From NCBI GenBank assembly GCA_963978905.1, contig OZ022259.1, forward strand, positions 21,674,068-21,738,067: a stretch of 64,000 nt of DNA, given 5' to 3'. The notes under the pieces are model-generated. The model was not told where the DNA came from and ran no database searches. It was given only the letters and a program-made list of their open reading frames with translations. Positions 19,701 through 30,961 of this stretch are shown in pieces. Every line of letters begins with the position of its first letter. Within the stretch, counting starts at the first letter, position 1. The position numbers were made by a program, and so were the translations under genes. This DNA is from Trichostrongylus colubriformis (Eukaryota > Nematoda > Chromadorea > Rhabditida > Trichostrongylidae).

Positions 19701-22700
19701 CGCTTTTGAGACGTTTGAAATCAAAAATTCAGGAGAAACGGGTGATGTTTTAAGCGTTGATCAATCCTTTCTGTGGGATGACCCGCGCATTATAGTTCCA
19801 TTCGTGGTGGAAGCTGAATGCGATTTGGCCTATACAATAACTCGCTGGGTCAGCCGATGTACCTGTGAGTGATTTTATCCTTCCAGACGAGCCTGTTGCC
19901 AGTTCACATATTCTGGAGGGATGGGAGGTTTTGGTGGCCTGGCGAGTGGAAGTGTGCACACACTTCAACCTAGACGTTCATTTATACATAGATTTCTCAC
20001 ACCATAATTTGTCCTTCTTTTTCGAAATTTTTCGGGGTTGTCATAGTGCCTCTTATACCAATTTCGTCTTGATCACGAAGCGACCAGAGTGAGCCACATA
20101 GCACTGGGGCTTTAGGAAAAGGGGCTACTCGAACAGTTTTTCGTCAAATGTTCGCTCTCAAACGATCATTGGAGGTTTCAAGAAAGTGAAGTGTCTGGGC
20201 ACTGCGGAAGGGCACCAGTCGATCAAGGTTGATGAATCGTGGTTGTTGCAGCTAGTCGAGGCGTTAGCACGTCAGACATTATTTGTTGGTAACGCACTTT
20301 GCGAATAGTGGTGACCCCCAATTCGATTATGAAGCTTTTACAGAATAATTTCAAATCCATTAAAAAATCAAATTTTCCAGCACTGTATAAGTGGAATCAG
20401 ATGAAGTTAGTTATGAAAAGGTAATCTGAAGCAAGAGCGGGAACTTGTCTTCAGTGGACGTCCTTCGAAGCTACTTCTAGGCAGCCATTTGCGTTTCCTA
20501 AAAGCTAACGATCCAGAACAGATCCTGTACGGATGAACTAGATCCGAGAAAGTGCTTCTTGTTATAGCCTTGCGCTGTGCTAGTAGCCTAGATTGCCCAA
20601 GCCGGCCAATGCTATACTTCAGCTATTCCACCTAGTTTTATCTTCAAGGCACGGGAAGGGGTAGATTTGGCAGTTTGTGAGATATGAAGGTAGGGCTGCT
20701 CAGCAGTGTAACAATAGAGAGAGAACAAAATCAAACGGCGGAAAATTCTAGAAGTAGGAGCTAAAAATCTCTCCTTCTCTTTCGCGCCCCTCTGCGTCTC
20801 TGGTCAGCGGTAGACTTCAGACGGGCCAGGAACTGAATCAGCCAGCCGCAAACGTTGTCTCGCCCTTGTCGGCACTCGCCCTGCTGATAAACTGCAGAAC
20901 GACACGCTGTGCCGCGGGATCGTGATAAGACCCCGAACCGCGCTTTTTCAATGCGAGTTTCGCTACACTTCGCTACTTCTGAAGTGGGTTTGCCTTCTGA
21001 CGACATGCATTCCCAGTTCTCCTTACCTAAAATTAGCGTTGGTCCGCGGCCCGTCTCCTACAGCGGACAACTCGGAAAGTCAGTGTGTTGATGAGAACGG
21101 GATGCGAATACACACCACAGCGTCGCGATTTTGAATCCGGGATTTTCCACCGATTATCTCCTTTAACTTGAGTGACCGTTACAAAGTGCTCATTTCTTTG
21201 CATCTTCCCTTGTTTCCGACCCCTTCCGGTTCCTTTAAGTAGAAAGCAGACCTAATTAATGCACAAAGACGTTATATAAAATCTAAAGTATACAAGCATG
21301 AAATGTGCCACTCATTCGATTCGATGGTGGAGGCTAGCCGCAGTCTGGTGGTTGTGTACCGCATGTAGTCTGCTCATGATTAACCCTTACAGTTGAAGGT
21401 CCAACAATCAACGCTTCTCGCTCACCACATAATTGTAATATGTGTGACTCTAACAAGGAAAGGCTCCCGGGTCACCGTGGCCATTCAAGATGAGTTGTAT
21501 ATCCTCCTATGTAGTTTCGAACGGGGATCTCAAATCTGCCCTCCAAATCTGCTAAACGATTCTGGAAAGGAATTTACGGAGGCCTGAAAGTCCTGAAAGA
21601 TACGGCGCAAAGCGCAGGTGCTGGTCATATATGACTCGAGAAAACATGCAGTCAGTAGTCGGATGGAGCAGCTGGTAGTGTGATGGGCTACAAATTGGGG
21701 CATGAGGGTTCGAGTCCTTGATGCATTTGCTAGTTTTGTTTTTGCTTTGAGTGTTTTCTAAACGTTTGCAAAACGCTTTTACGCTTCATTAAAGCATCTC
21801 GTGCCCCCACATTAATGAATAATATGTTATTGGTTCTTTCCTACATAATTGAACATTCTGCCCATATTTTTTACCCTATTGTTCTGCGATTGTGAGAAAA
21901 TTGCGTAAAATTTGGCGTTGTTGCGTAAAATGACTATGATATTCGTGTTCAGGGGCCCGAATTACCCCTCTGTGCAAATTCTCAGCCAGAGTTTTTGGCC
22001 CAACTTCGGGAAATTGGGGGTGCCGAGGGGGCAAGTAGTAGTTTTTGAATTTTTTTTTCTACAAAAAATCATACAACCTGAACAAAGGTAATCTAGACAT
22101 ATCTATTACAGATGCTCATGACAAATATGGACGTAACAGACGTCAAATAAGGGCATTTTCCCGGCAAGGATCAACGACTTCTCCTTCGCTGAATGGGCTG
22201 CCAGCCAATAGATCACGAATTTTTCCGAAATTCGGTCAAATTTTCGAATTGCCTAAAAACTTCTTCTTTGGGATAATTTCATTCACTGAACACGAAAAAC
22301 ACACTGGTTCTGCACGAGAGCGACTGGCTCGCGCGCTATGGGCTCCCGAACTTCTCGCGTAATAGTATTATTTGATCAGAAAAACCTCCATAACTCCACT
22401 CCCAGAATCGTTTAGCAGATTTAGAGGGCAGAATTGAGATCCCCGTTTAAAATTACACAGAAACGTATACAACTGATTGTGAATGGCCGGGGAGCGGAGT
22501 TACAAAGCGTTTCATGAATAACTGGTCTATTACATGGTACGTTCGGAAGTCTATAGCGCGCGAGCCAGACGTTTTCGCGCAAAATCAGATCCATTTCCGT
22601 TTTTATGAGACCAAACTACCCCGCTGTACAAGTTTATAGCCAATTCGAAATTTGACCAAGTTTCGGAAAAATTCATGAGCAGCAGCAGGCTGGCAGCCCA

Positions 22701-25700
22701 TTCAACGAAGGAGAAGTCGTTGACCCTTGCTGGGAAAATGCCCTTATTTAACGCCTGTTACGCCCATATTTGTCATGAGCATCTGTAATAGATATGTCTA
22801 GATTACCTTTGTTCAGGTTGCATGATTTTTTGTAGAAAAAATTCAAAGACTACTACTTGCCCCCTCGGCACCCCCAATTTTCCGAAGTTGGGCCAAAAAC
22901 TCGATTTGGCTGAAAATTTGCACAGAGGGATAGTTCGAGCCCCTGAACACGAATATCATAGTCATTTTACGCAACAACGCCAAATTCCTCACAATCGCAG
23001 AACAATAGGGTAAAAAAATATGGGCAGAATGTTCAGTTATGTGGGAAAGAACCAATACCATATTACTCATTAGTGTGGGGCACGGGATGCTTTAATGAAG
23101 CGTAAAAGCGTTTTCCAAACGTTTAGAAAACACTCAAAGCAAAACTAGCAAATGCACCAAGGATTCGAACCCTCATGCCCCAATTTGTAGCCCATTACGC
23201 TACCACCTGCTCCATCCGACCACTGACAGCATGTATTCTCGAGTCATACATGACCAGCACCAGCGCTTTGCGCCGTATCTTTCAGGACTTTCAGGCCTCC
23301 GTAACTTCCTTTCCAGAATCGTTTAGCAGATTTGGAGGGCAGATTTGAGATCCCCGTTCGAAACTACATAGGAGGATACACAACTCATCTTGAATGGCCA
23401 CGGTGACCCGGGAGCCTTTCCTTGTAAGGAAGGGGCTTAGCCTTGAACAGAAAGTCGTTCTTCCGTCTTGCATAAGAGCCATTGCCGAGCCACAATCCCA
23501 GGTCCAACGTGGTTCAACGTTGAAAGAGGAGTATTGCATCTTATCATATATGAGGGTATGAAATTGACTTGAAGAAGCTGAACGAAATACCCCTGTGGCG
23601 GTCCGTCGGGGATTCGGTAGTAGGAGTTAATCAAACATGATATGTAATTGTGTTGATTGAATATTATTGAATCATGATTATTTCAGTCTGGTGATTCGAC
23701 AGATCGTTCACTCAGAGTGTTAGCCGAATTCGTTGAACGAATCACAGAGAAAGGAGTTGATGGCATCGTTAAGGAGTACAGGTTAGTCATAATATCAATA
23801 AAAGGTTTTTATTCTGGTGGTTTTGATTTTTTATAGCTGCTGATTTTCGCCGCAGCCCGCGATGCGAGAGTTGTTGCAAGAATGCTGAGAAATGGGCAGA
23901 AGCTTTGGTCTCGGAGGAGACTCGTACTAGCACTTGATGCTTTCCGAGCATTTATGCTGATCCATTACAGACCGAGGTCCCTTCCACATTAGCTTAGCTT
24001 CTTGAAGGTATTGATTTACCGTACAGTGCGGGTTCGAGTCCCGACCGAGACCAAAGCTTTTGCCCATGATTCAGCATGCTTGTAATGAAATGTTTCTATT
24101 TGATTTTTTCTTGCTTCGTCCTTCTCTAGTTATGACTCGTTTCTTTTTATTTTGATATACTTCACTACATATTTGATATTTATTATTCGCCATATTTGTT
24201 GTTCAAACTTAAAAAAGATCCATAAGAAATGATGTCCTTTCTGAATGTCTTCACCTTTTAGGCGATTAGACAGCTTTTATGATACGGCAGCTACTTATGA
24301 GGCGTTTAGAGCGAATATGCCCAAAAACAGATATTCAGGTAGGAAATTCCTTTCTGTTATTACTTTTTTGTTTTATCTACTCAGCTATACCACTAAATTT
24401 ACTTTTTGCTTTTTGCTTTTGGCTTGTTGCTTTTTTTGTAAATTTTATTGCCATATATATTTCAACGTTCTCACGTGTCTTTTTTAATTTCTATTGCATT
24501 TTGAGAATTGACGTAGTATTTTCGTAGGCGATCCGCTGGACATCCGGCAGTCGATTTAGGAACTGTGTCGAACCATGCTGGTTGTACTGAAACGTGCATC
24601 ATAACTATAGAGGGGGTGCCAAAAAAGTAATTTTTTCCTCCACTTTCAACCCCACATTAGTCGAACTTCTGCAAATTCTTCTAAGGTATTTCCATTCCCA
24701 AATTCAAGAGCACACCTCATACTATCACTAAACTCCGTGGGAGCCTTCTGCACTAACAGGATTGGGAGCTTATTCTGAGTGAATATGATGTGTCACCTCA
24801 ATACTCAGAATCCGAGATTTCGTCACTCTCGTTCGTAACTTTGCCAAGGTCCTTTGACTCTGGTCATCTGAGGCGATTCATATTGGGTGGTGCCCTTGAG
24901 TATTCCGTTTTTTCCAGGCTCCCAACATCTTTCGTTTCCAAAAACCGAAACGTGACATTACTACTGAAACCCCTCCGGAGGCGGATTTGAGGTATGAAAA
25001 ATGACACTTCGGATCATAGTAGCCCTGGCCAAGCAGCGAGGCTCTGTGCCTTCCATGAACCGAAGGGCCAATCCTCAGGAAGCTTCCCACAAAAGACCTA
25101 CTATGGAACCTGGCTCCACTGTTTTAAGCGGATCTTGATGCCGTAGGTGCTCTGGAACCCCATCGCGCCGACTGAAGGGTCCATATTTTCAGAAAGGTGG
25201 ACGTAGTGAGCCACAGCTTGTTCCTGCATTTAGAGGAACATTTCGGGAATAGTTTGCCCTTTCCCTGTGTTTTGTATTCTTGGCCGATGTGAGCCGTGAG
25301 CAAAATCATTTTTGCACATCCTGTATGCGTGGCGCGGTGTTGGAAAATGCCTTTTGCGTGCAAACATAATTGAAACGTAGTAGCATCTACGTAAGTCAGA
25401 AAAATAAGCATCCACGTGCGCGTTCGAAGTGTATAGCCATTTCCGAGTGTCTATACATGCAGAATCAGTCGCTTTACCTTTTATGAATATTATACCCACC
25501 ACACAGCCTCGCAGATGAGCAAAGCATCAGGAAATTTTTTTTTTCGCAACTTAGAAATCGGGAAACTGAAAGAACACAGCTCGTTCGAATTGCACCCTTC
25601 CCGCCGAGTATCATCCAAACAGCTGTCGGCGGGAACAGTGTGAGTCGAGTTTTTGTGCCCAATCTTCGTTTGCTTTCCACTCTGCGTCCCTGACCACGTG

Positions 25701-28700
25701 ACCGTCACTTCGTTGTTCCTAGAGCCCTCACGACCCTGCCTTTCCGTACGCGCCATCTCGTCGCTCGTTACTTTGAGGGGCTGTATTTCCACCGGATTCC
25801 TAATTCTTCTTTGCGTAGAACTTGCTATGTGGTCCGTGGTGTGCAAATGCAACATAAATATATGGATAACAGAAAAACTCAAATTTCCGTGGACGATTCC
25901 TTCAATCTTTTGACTGTAAATGTGAACCAATCATTTGTAAAAGTGTGTTTCGGCAGTTGTTCCTATTTCACTTTGATTTTTACGATGAGTGTTTCTTTTC
26001 TCAGAACACTCGTCTACAACGTATTGTCAAAGGTTACTTTCAGATGTGGTCTGTACCGATTCAACACGTGTAAAATTGAAATTGGGTGAAGAAGGTTATG
26101 GTGACTATATTCATGCAAACTACGTGGTCTCTCCCCTGCTAACGACTAAATTTATTTGCACTCAGGTATGTCAGTTAGCCATTCACATGGGTAACTTATC
26201 AGCGTCGTTTTTAAAGGCACATTTCGCGATAATCGGATGGGTCGACTTACCTTCTTGGAAAAGTAGGTCCCTGGGGAACTAGTGAGGCTCCACCTTTTTC
26301 GCGTCGCCACGGTGCGCTATCACGGAGCTACACCTGCTCGAACCCACTCCGACACCACCCTCTTGAGCTCTCTTATCAGTCAACTGTGCAAAATGGGTGG
26401 CGTCGGACTGGGTTCGAGCAGGTGTATCTCCGTGATAGCGCACCGCGGCGACGCGAAATAAGTGCAGCCTGACTGGTTACCCAAGGATCTACTGTTCTGA
26501 GAAGGTATCAACCTGTCTGATTATCGCGAAGAGTGCCTTTAAACGCAGAGAACAAATCATGATTCTATGTCTTGAACTGGTCATCGAGTGCTTAAACATC
26601 GTGTACACCTTGTGTCGAGGAATCTTGAACGGGTCTCTTTTTGGGGAAGGGAGGGGTCATATCGGTAATTGATTGGAAGGATCCGATGAGGAGTGAGCAG
26701 GGATCAGCTATTTGACCCAGTGCGATGGTGATTCTTCTGTTTCGCCCAGTTACCCTACTCTACCGTGCTTCAGCGGGCAGGCGACATCCTTCGTAGAGGG
26801 TTGTGTACCCTTATATCAGGATTTCATAGCGCGACGTGCGCTTGGCGACGCGATATGTGCGATAGTTCTAGAGCGATTACACTATGAGGCATGAAGAGCC
26901 ATATACAGATGACTTGTAATCGCTTAGGGACCCAACAACACGGCTTCTTTGGCTCGTCCGCATCACTCCGCTTGCGACACGTCGCTGTGCGAAATCCTGA
27001 CATGAGCACATCCTTCGAAGAGTCCTATCGCGATCTTTGGTGAAGAGGAGGAACATGTTATGGTTGTTGAGGTTGCCCTTTCCCACTGCCGTTTCCTTGA
27101 TACCACGCTGCACCTTGTTGAAACGACAGTGTGTCACTAGAAAATTCTTAGGAAATTATCCTAATTTGAAAAAAATGTTTGCTAGTTAAAATACAATACA
27201 ACAAAGTTATGCGCATGGCAAGATCGGTACCGTCTGAGATCAAAATCTGTTTCTGGATCTCCAGAAATCGAGAGTGCAGTAGTAGGGGAACAAAGTAGTT
27301 TCCAGGCCACACTTCGTGAGTCGGAGGAACCATCTTGGTATATTTTGAGTAGCGTTATGCTCTTAAATATACACGCTAGTTGGAAATGAGAAGACATATC
27401 CCGTTTTCCTGTTTTATAAGTTCGGGGATACTTTCTTCCTTTTTGTAATTTTTATTACTTCTTTTCAGGGTCCTTTACAGTCTACCATACACGACTTTTG
27501 GCGGATGATCTTTCAAGAGCGGACAGAATCGATTCTAATGCTTTGCAAGTGAGTGGATTACTTTTGGAATAAGTGGACCTGGGTTTTGTGGGAGAAAAGC
27601 GCCTATGAAGTTTACTCTCAAAACTTAGAGAAAAAAGTTATATAGGGCATGCGTGCTTAGATCTGAGATTTTCTATTCCACATTAAGCAGGCACGCCTGT
27701 TTTGTATTCCAGAATAGGTGTCGATTACATGCGTAGACTTGTATGTCATGTTGATGTCTGCTTTATAAGTGAAGCCATGGGAAATTGCTCCGCATCCACT
27801 TACTAGCCTCAGCGCCATTGAAGGATAGAATGTTTCAGACCGTGTGAAGATGGTCGGCCGAAGTGCTCGATTTATTGGCCAGAAACGGTAGGAGAAAGCG
27901 CATCATTCGATACTGTGATGGTAAAAAACACCGGTGAAGACGTTGACGAGTTCGCTACCACGACGTCGCTAGTGGTGGAGTTGAATCCATCATACGGTAT
28001 GGTATGCATTTGCCGTATTTTCAATCATTGATATAAAATTAGGCCACACCGCTATTTATTACCCATTCAAGACTTATCGTGCTCTCTTGGATATTGCTCT
28101 TTGATCTTCAACTCGTTTATTATCTTTTTAACGAACAATACCTTCCTCTTTTTTCTGTATTTACTTTCTACAACTTGCTTTCTCTCGCTGTCGCTTACCG
28201 TCGTTCCTTGTCGCTTATGTCGCCGGTGGTCAAGTGAGCTGCAGCACGCCTACGATGGTTAAGTTATGCCTCTTGATGATTCAATCGAAGCTGTTCCTTG
28301 CTCGACGTCGTTTACTTTTACAGCACTCTTCAATCTTTCTTCGTCGCTTAACCTCGCGTACTGTCCCCCGCATGCTAGAGGCTCTGTGCTGTGCTGCGTC
28401 GGCGCTGCTTTCGCTGTGTTACCTCACGATTCGGACGCTTGCTGTGGTATAGTAGTTGTTATGGGAAATTTTATCGATTAGAATTACTTCCTCTCATTTT
28501 TAACGCAATGCCACTATTATATAGTGCGTCAGTTGTCGCTGGGTGTCGCCTGCTCACGCCTGTCGTCTTATGCTACCCTTCAACTACACATGTTATTTCC
28601 TCTGTTAGCCTAATCATCTCTTACCATCTAGCATTGCACGATGACTACTTCTATTATTTTAGGCTGCATTCATACCCAGTTGAATGGGATTTTCGAATTT

Positions 28701-30961
28701 TTAGCGTCAAGAGAAAAATACGCATTGACTGAGTAAAAGAGAGTATCCGCGTAACCACGATTTGGGTTTTTTTTGGCGTTTTTGCGTCAAGGATCAGACG
28801 AATATCGATTGTGAAGATGAGCTTATCCGCGCATCCACGAATTGGGGATTTCTGCCGACGCACATAGAATGACCTGGTAGTACGTGGCATCGTCGAGAAT
28901 CCGAAATCGCGGATAATTCGATACGGGATAATTCGATCGCTTACTATCGCTCGCGGTCGCTTGCTATCGCTCAGTGTCGAAAACTGATGGCTGCAATCGC
29001 TTGTCCTGAACGGCTTCTCCTTGATATCTTCCTCTTCTAAGTATAGCTTTTAGTCGTTTTTATTAACAGTGAGAGACTTTCATTTACCTCACTATGACTT
29101 TCTTGAAATTCCGGGGATCAGACCAACGGCGATTTTATAAATTTTTACTTCATCTATTTTAGTGTTTTTAGCTATCAAAGACGGAGAATTACCGCCCGAG
29201 AAACGGAAACCGCTGTTCTTGAGGCTATTCAGGTGGACCACGTAAGTATTACCCTACAATTATTCGAATATCAATCTATGTGGCTAGCACCCTACAGGGA
29301 GTGGGGTGTGGGGAATTACGCCAAAAAATCGCTTGGCCACCCGCAGCGAGCGGAGCGGCGGGTGCGAGTGCCAGTGGCAGTGCCGGCAGCCTTCAAGCGA
29401 GAGAGTGTGGCAGAGGTGGAGGAGGCAGGGCGTGGGTGCAGGAGGCAGTGTGGCATGGGTGGATACGCATATGCAGAGGTGACGCAGCCATGCTCTGCCG
29501 GGCTCCCAAGAGCAAAATCTATTCGCAAGTCGTACTGGTGGCGCCGCGAGTGCGACGCCGCTGACGCGATTTTTTGGCGTAATTCCCCCCACCCCAGGGA
29601 GTGAGTCGTTTTGTTAGATTCTATTCTAATCAAAAACCTTTTTTTTTAGGTGGCCAGATCGAGGCGTCCCTGACCACAATTCATGTCGAATACCTCTTCA
29701 CCTTCTTGATAGGTGCGTTTTAATCGTATAATGGGTTTTTTGCTTTTGTTTACATATTTTCCAAAGTTTTAGAAAATGCTATAGCTATTTATTACAAAAT
29801 ATTACTAAATAAGTACTGAAGCTATTATTTATTACTTGTCATATGAATTACCGCTAAAAATTAGTGGTCCCGAATTTTTTAGGGTACGGCATGCTCCATG
29901 TGTTGTTCACTGCTCCGCCGGTATCGGTCGGACGGGCAGTATCATTGCGTTGGAGTTGGCACTTCAAAAAGTCGTAGTCGGTAGCAAGATCGACTTTGAA
30001 CAGGTACTGATCGTTGTTCATAACAATAGTATTCGGTCCAGATTGGATGACGGGGATCGATCATAAATCTTTTTATCACTGATTTAACTTACCATTATTT
30101 TTTTTACATCTTACCCGATTTTCGCAGGTTGATATAGGGTTTGAAGGTTATTCGCTTCATTTTTCTTATTACCAGTTAATCTCAAAGGAGTCGTGCGCGG
30201 ATATTACCAGTTAATTTTAGAGGAATCGTGCAAGGAATAACGAGTTTTCTGTTACTCACATATTTATATTGTATTTGCTTGATAAGGGCAGCATGCAAAA
30301 ATTAACGCGAAAAGGTGAGAATTTGGCTAAGATACACTCCTCAGTGTGGTTGCCTAGAGGTAGACCTCTGAGTAAAAGACCGCCCCGTCGTCCGTCGTGG
30401 TCGGAGACGAAGAATGAAACTGTTTGGGTAAACTTTCATTCCTAATATACGTCTATGACAGCGGCGGACGACGGGGCACGCATTTGCCCCGGGACTCTGC
30501 CCCCTTGACCACCACTTTTAGGGGCTATATCATTGCCGGATTCTCAATTTTTGCGTGAATCTTTGCATGCAGCCATAATTATGTGAATACGACATAAATA
30601 TGTGGGACAGAGAAACTCATATTTCCGTGCACGATTCCTCAAATCGAAACCGCTGATGGCAGCAATTTCCCCACAATTGAAATCAAAGTGAACGCATGGA
30701 TACTGGAAATCCGTGCGTCGACTACCATCTTTTCTGAATATAAAGTTGAGATCTACGTACTATTGTTTAACTATGTGTATGTTCTAGATCGCTCGTGAAT
30801 TGCGATGTGCCCGAGCCCAGTGTATACAAACAGAAGTGCAATATCTTTACATTCATCGGGTGATGATCGAGAATGCCCTCTTACATATCAATTTGAACGA
30901 ATCGACAAGAGCAACAGGACAGCGATTTCTACGAGAATATGATGATAAAATGCGAAAATAG
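16744..30961 (+). CDS. Protein tyrosine phosphatase, classical non-receptor type, at least ten exons
   Basis: Removes phosphate from phosphotyrosine, probably in the cytoplasm since no signal peptide or membrane segment is seen. Exons: 16744-16898, 23687-23781, 24262-24338, 26044-26165, 27469-27548, 27839-27996, 29163-29241, 29650-29712, 29883-30003, 30788-30961; all phases agree. With a start at the internal ATG 16818 the protein is about 349 residues. Visible PTP motifs are the KNRY-S-DV entry, the WPDRGVP loop near 232, the P-loop HCSAGIGRTG with catalytic Cys near 262 and Arg near 268, and the Q-loop region IQTEVQY. The N-terminus is low-complexity and Ala/Arg-rich. Nematodes carry many such compact PTPs; some are germline or sperm expressed, but nothing here shows expression. 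The true 5' end is uncertain: the exon at 16744 may continue from an upstream exon, and 29172 is an alternative acceptor for the seventh listed exon. Confidence 0.88.
17252..17666 (+). mobile_element. TTAA-flanked MITE, copy 2, in phosphatase intron
   Basis: Starts at a TTAA in TTTAAAGAAACCAGG and ends with CTCCCGGTGCCTTTAA, an inverted match of the family terminus AGGCAC. The interior shares GTCGCGGGATCGTGATAAGA and the CTCTGCGTC block with copies at 10160 and 20643. A poly-C run of about 18 lies next to the 3' terminus. No coding capacity. Confidence 0.65.
18600..18790 (-). repeat. Dispersed GC-rich repeat, second copy at 39305-39450
   Basis: The minus strand here reads CGTTCATACTTTGCG, then CAGGGCGTGGC, then GAGACAGGGTGGCACAGGCGG. 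The same blocks occur in the same order on the plus strand at 39310-39440. No coding sequence or terminal repeat is evident. Confidence 0.55.
18840..19340 (-). repeat. Dispersed repeat with the CTACTATATAT head, minus-strand copy
   Basis: Read on the minus strand the copy starts at 19340 with CCCTACTATATATGAAACGC and a CTGT/CCGT-rich stretch, as at 4012 and 49105. It contains a 23-bp direct repeat (19038 and 19093) and blocks shared with the fold-back arms at 51502-52836, such as GAGCTTAACTTGATCCATGTG. It lies in a phosphatase intron. Confidence 0.6.
20643..21238 (+). mobile_element. TTAA-flanked MITE, copy 3, in phosphatase intron
   Basis: The left end reads TTCAAGGCACGGGAAGGGG (one change in the TTAA) and the right end reads CCCCTTCCGGTTCCTTTAA. 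The termini are inverted repeats of about 17 bp with a few mismatches. The interior aligns with copies 1 and 2, including CGCGGGATCGTGATAAGACC. About 596 bp, no coding capacity. Confidence 0.7.
21656..21726 (+). repeat. tRNA-like (SINE-type) module, left arm
   Basis: The segment contains an A-box-like TGGAGCAGCTGG and a perfect B box GGTTCGAGTCC at 21707-21717. The acceptor stem does not pair well, so it is not a functional tRNA gene. It resembles the tRNA-derived head of a SINE. Confidence 0.5.
23154..23226 (-). repeat. tRNA-like (SINE-type) module, right arm
   Basis: Inverted counterpart of the module at 21656. The B box GGTTCGAATCC is on the minus strand at 23161-23171, and the A-box-like part reads GGAGCAGGTGGTAGCG, which is closer to consensus than the left copy. 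Confidence 0.5.
23870..24086. mobile_element. Hairpin MITE with internal B-box-like site, in phosphatase intron
   Basis: A 23-base inverted repeat with one mismatch (23892-23914 against 24045-24067) continues outward imperfectly for about 20 more bases. The interior carries GGTTCGAGTCC at 24031-24041, a perfect pol III B box. No coding capacity. A split tRNA gene was considered, but anticodon and D arms are not convincing. Confidence 0.55.
25725..25930 (+). repeat. Dispersed repeat, second copy at 30500-30660
   Basis: The blocks AGGGGCTGTATTTCC, then GCAACATAAATATATGG, then AACAGAAAAACTCA and TTTCCGTGGACGATTCCT recur with a few changes and in the same order at 30515-30650. Both lie in phosphatase introns. 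No coding frame or terminal repeat was found. Confidence 0.5.
26211..26542. mobile_element. Near-perfect hairpin MITE flanked by TTAA, in phosphatase intron
   Basis: Arms of about 150 bp are inverted complements around a loop near 26360-26400; the inner 60 bp of each arm are almost identical. Each end is TTAA plus AGGCAC (26211-26220 and 26533-26542), as in the 450-600 bp MITEs of this window. Its transcript, as part of the intron, would form a long double-stranded hairpin. Confidence 0.75.
29296..29603. mobile_element. MITE with 8-bp target duplication (hAT-like), in phosphatase intron
   Basis: AGGGAGTG occurs directly at 29296-29303 and 29596-29603. Between them, 29304-29595 begins and ends with inverted repeats of about 29 bp including GGGGAATTACGCCAAAAAAT. 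An 8-bp duplication with short inverted termini fits hAT-type transposition. The GC-rich interior is open in several frames, but I see no protein. It sits between the exons ending at 29241 and starting at 29650. Confidence 0.75.
30380..30660. repeat. Hairpin plus dispersed repeat in last phosphatase intron
   Basis: CGCCCCGTCGTCCGTCG at about 30382 pairs with CGGCGGACGACGGGGC at about 30461, with a second inner stem around GAATGAAAC and GTTT...CATTC. It is followed by the second copy of the repeat at 25725-25930. Confidence 0.45.

Larger units (their letters stand above)
21453..23428. repeat. Two-kilobase fold-back element with tRNA-like modules
   Basis: A long imperfect palindrome centred near 22440, with arms of roughly 0.9 kb. 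Outer ends are AACAAGGAAAGGCTCCCGGG and its complement. Each arm carries, in opposite orientation, a tRNA-like module with perfect pol III B boxes at 21707-21717 (+) and 23161-23171 (-). A module of about 95 bp beginning near CAGAATCGTTTAGCAGATTT occurs three times: in both outer ends and near the centre (about 22400-22490). A related single copy lies at 46225-46380. It lies wholly within the phosphatase intron 16899-23686. No transposase is encoded, so it is probably a non-autonomous fold-back or paired SINE-derived element. Confidence 0.8.

Noticed and set aside
21656..21726. Functional tRNA gene
   Set aside because: The acceptor stem does not pair and the anticodon arm is poor; only the pol III boxes are good.
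23913..24053. Intron-containing tRNA gene
   Set aside because: Ends could pair and a B box is present, but no credible D or anticodon arm exists and the pairing extends outward as a longer hairpin.
29233..29604. Overlapping frames of about 100 codons on both strands
   Set aside because: They lie within a GC-rich MITE where stops are rare by composition; no domain is present.
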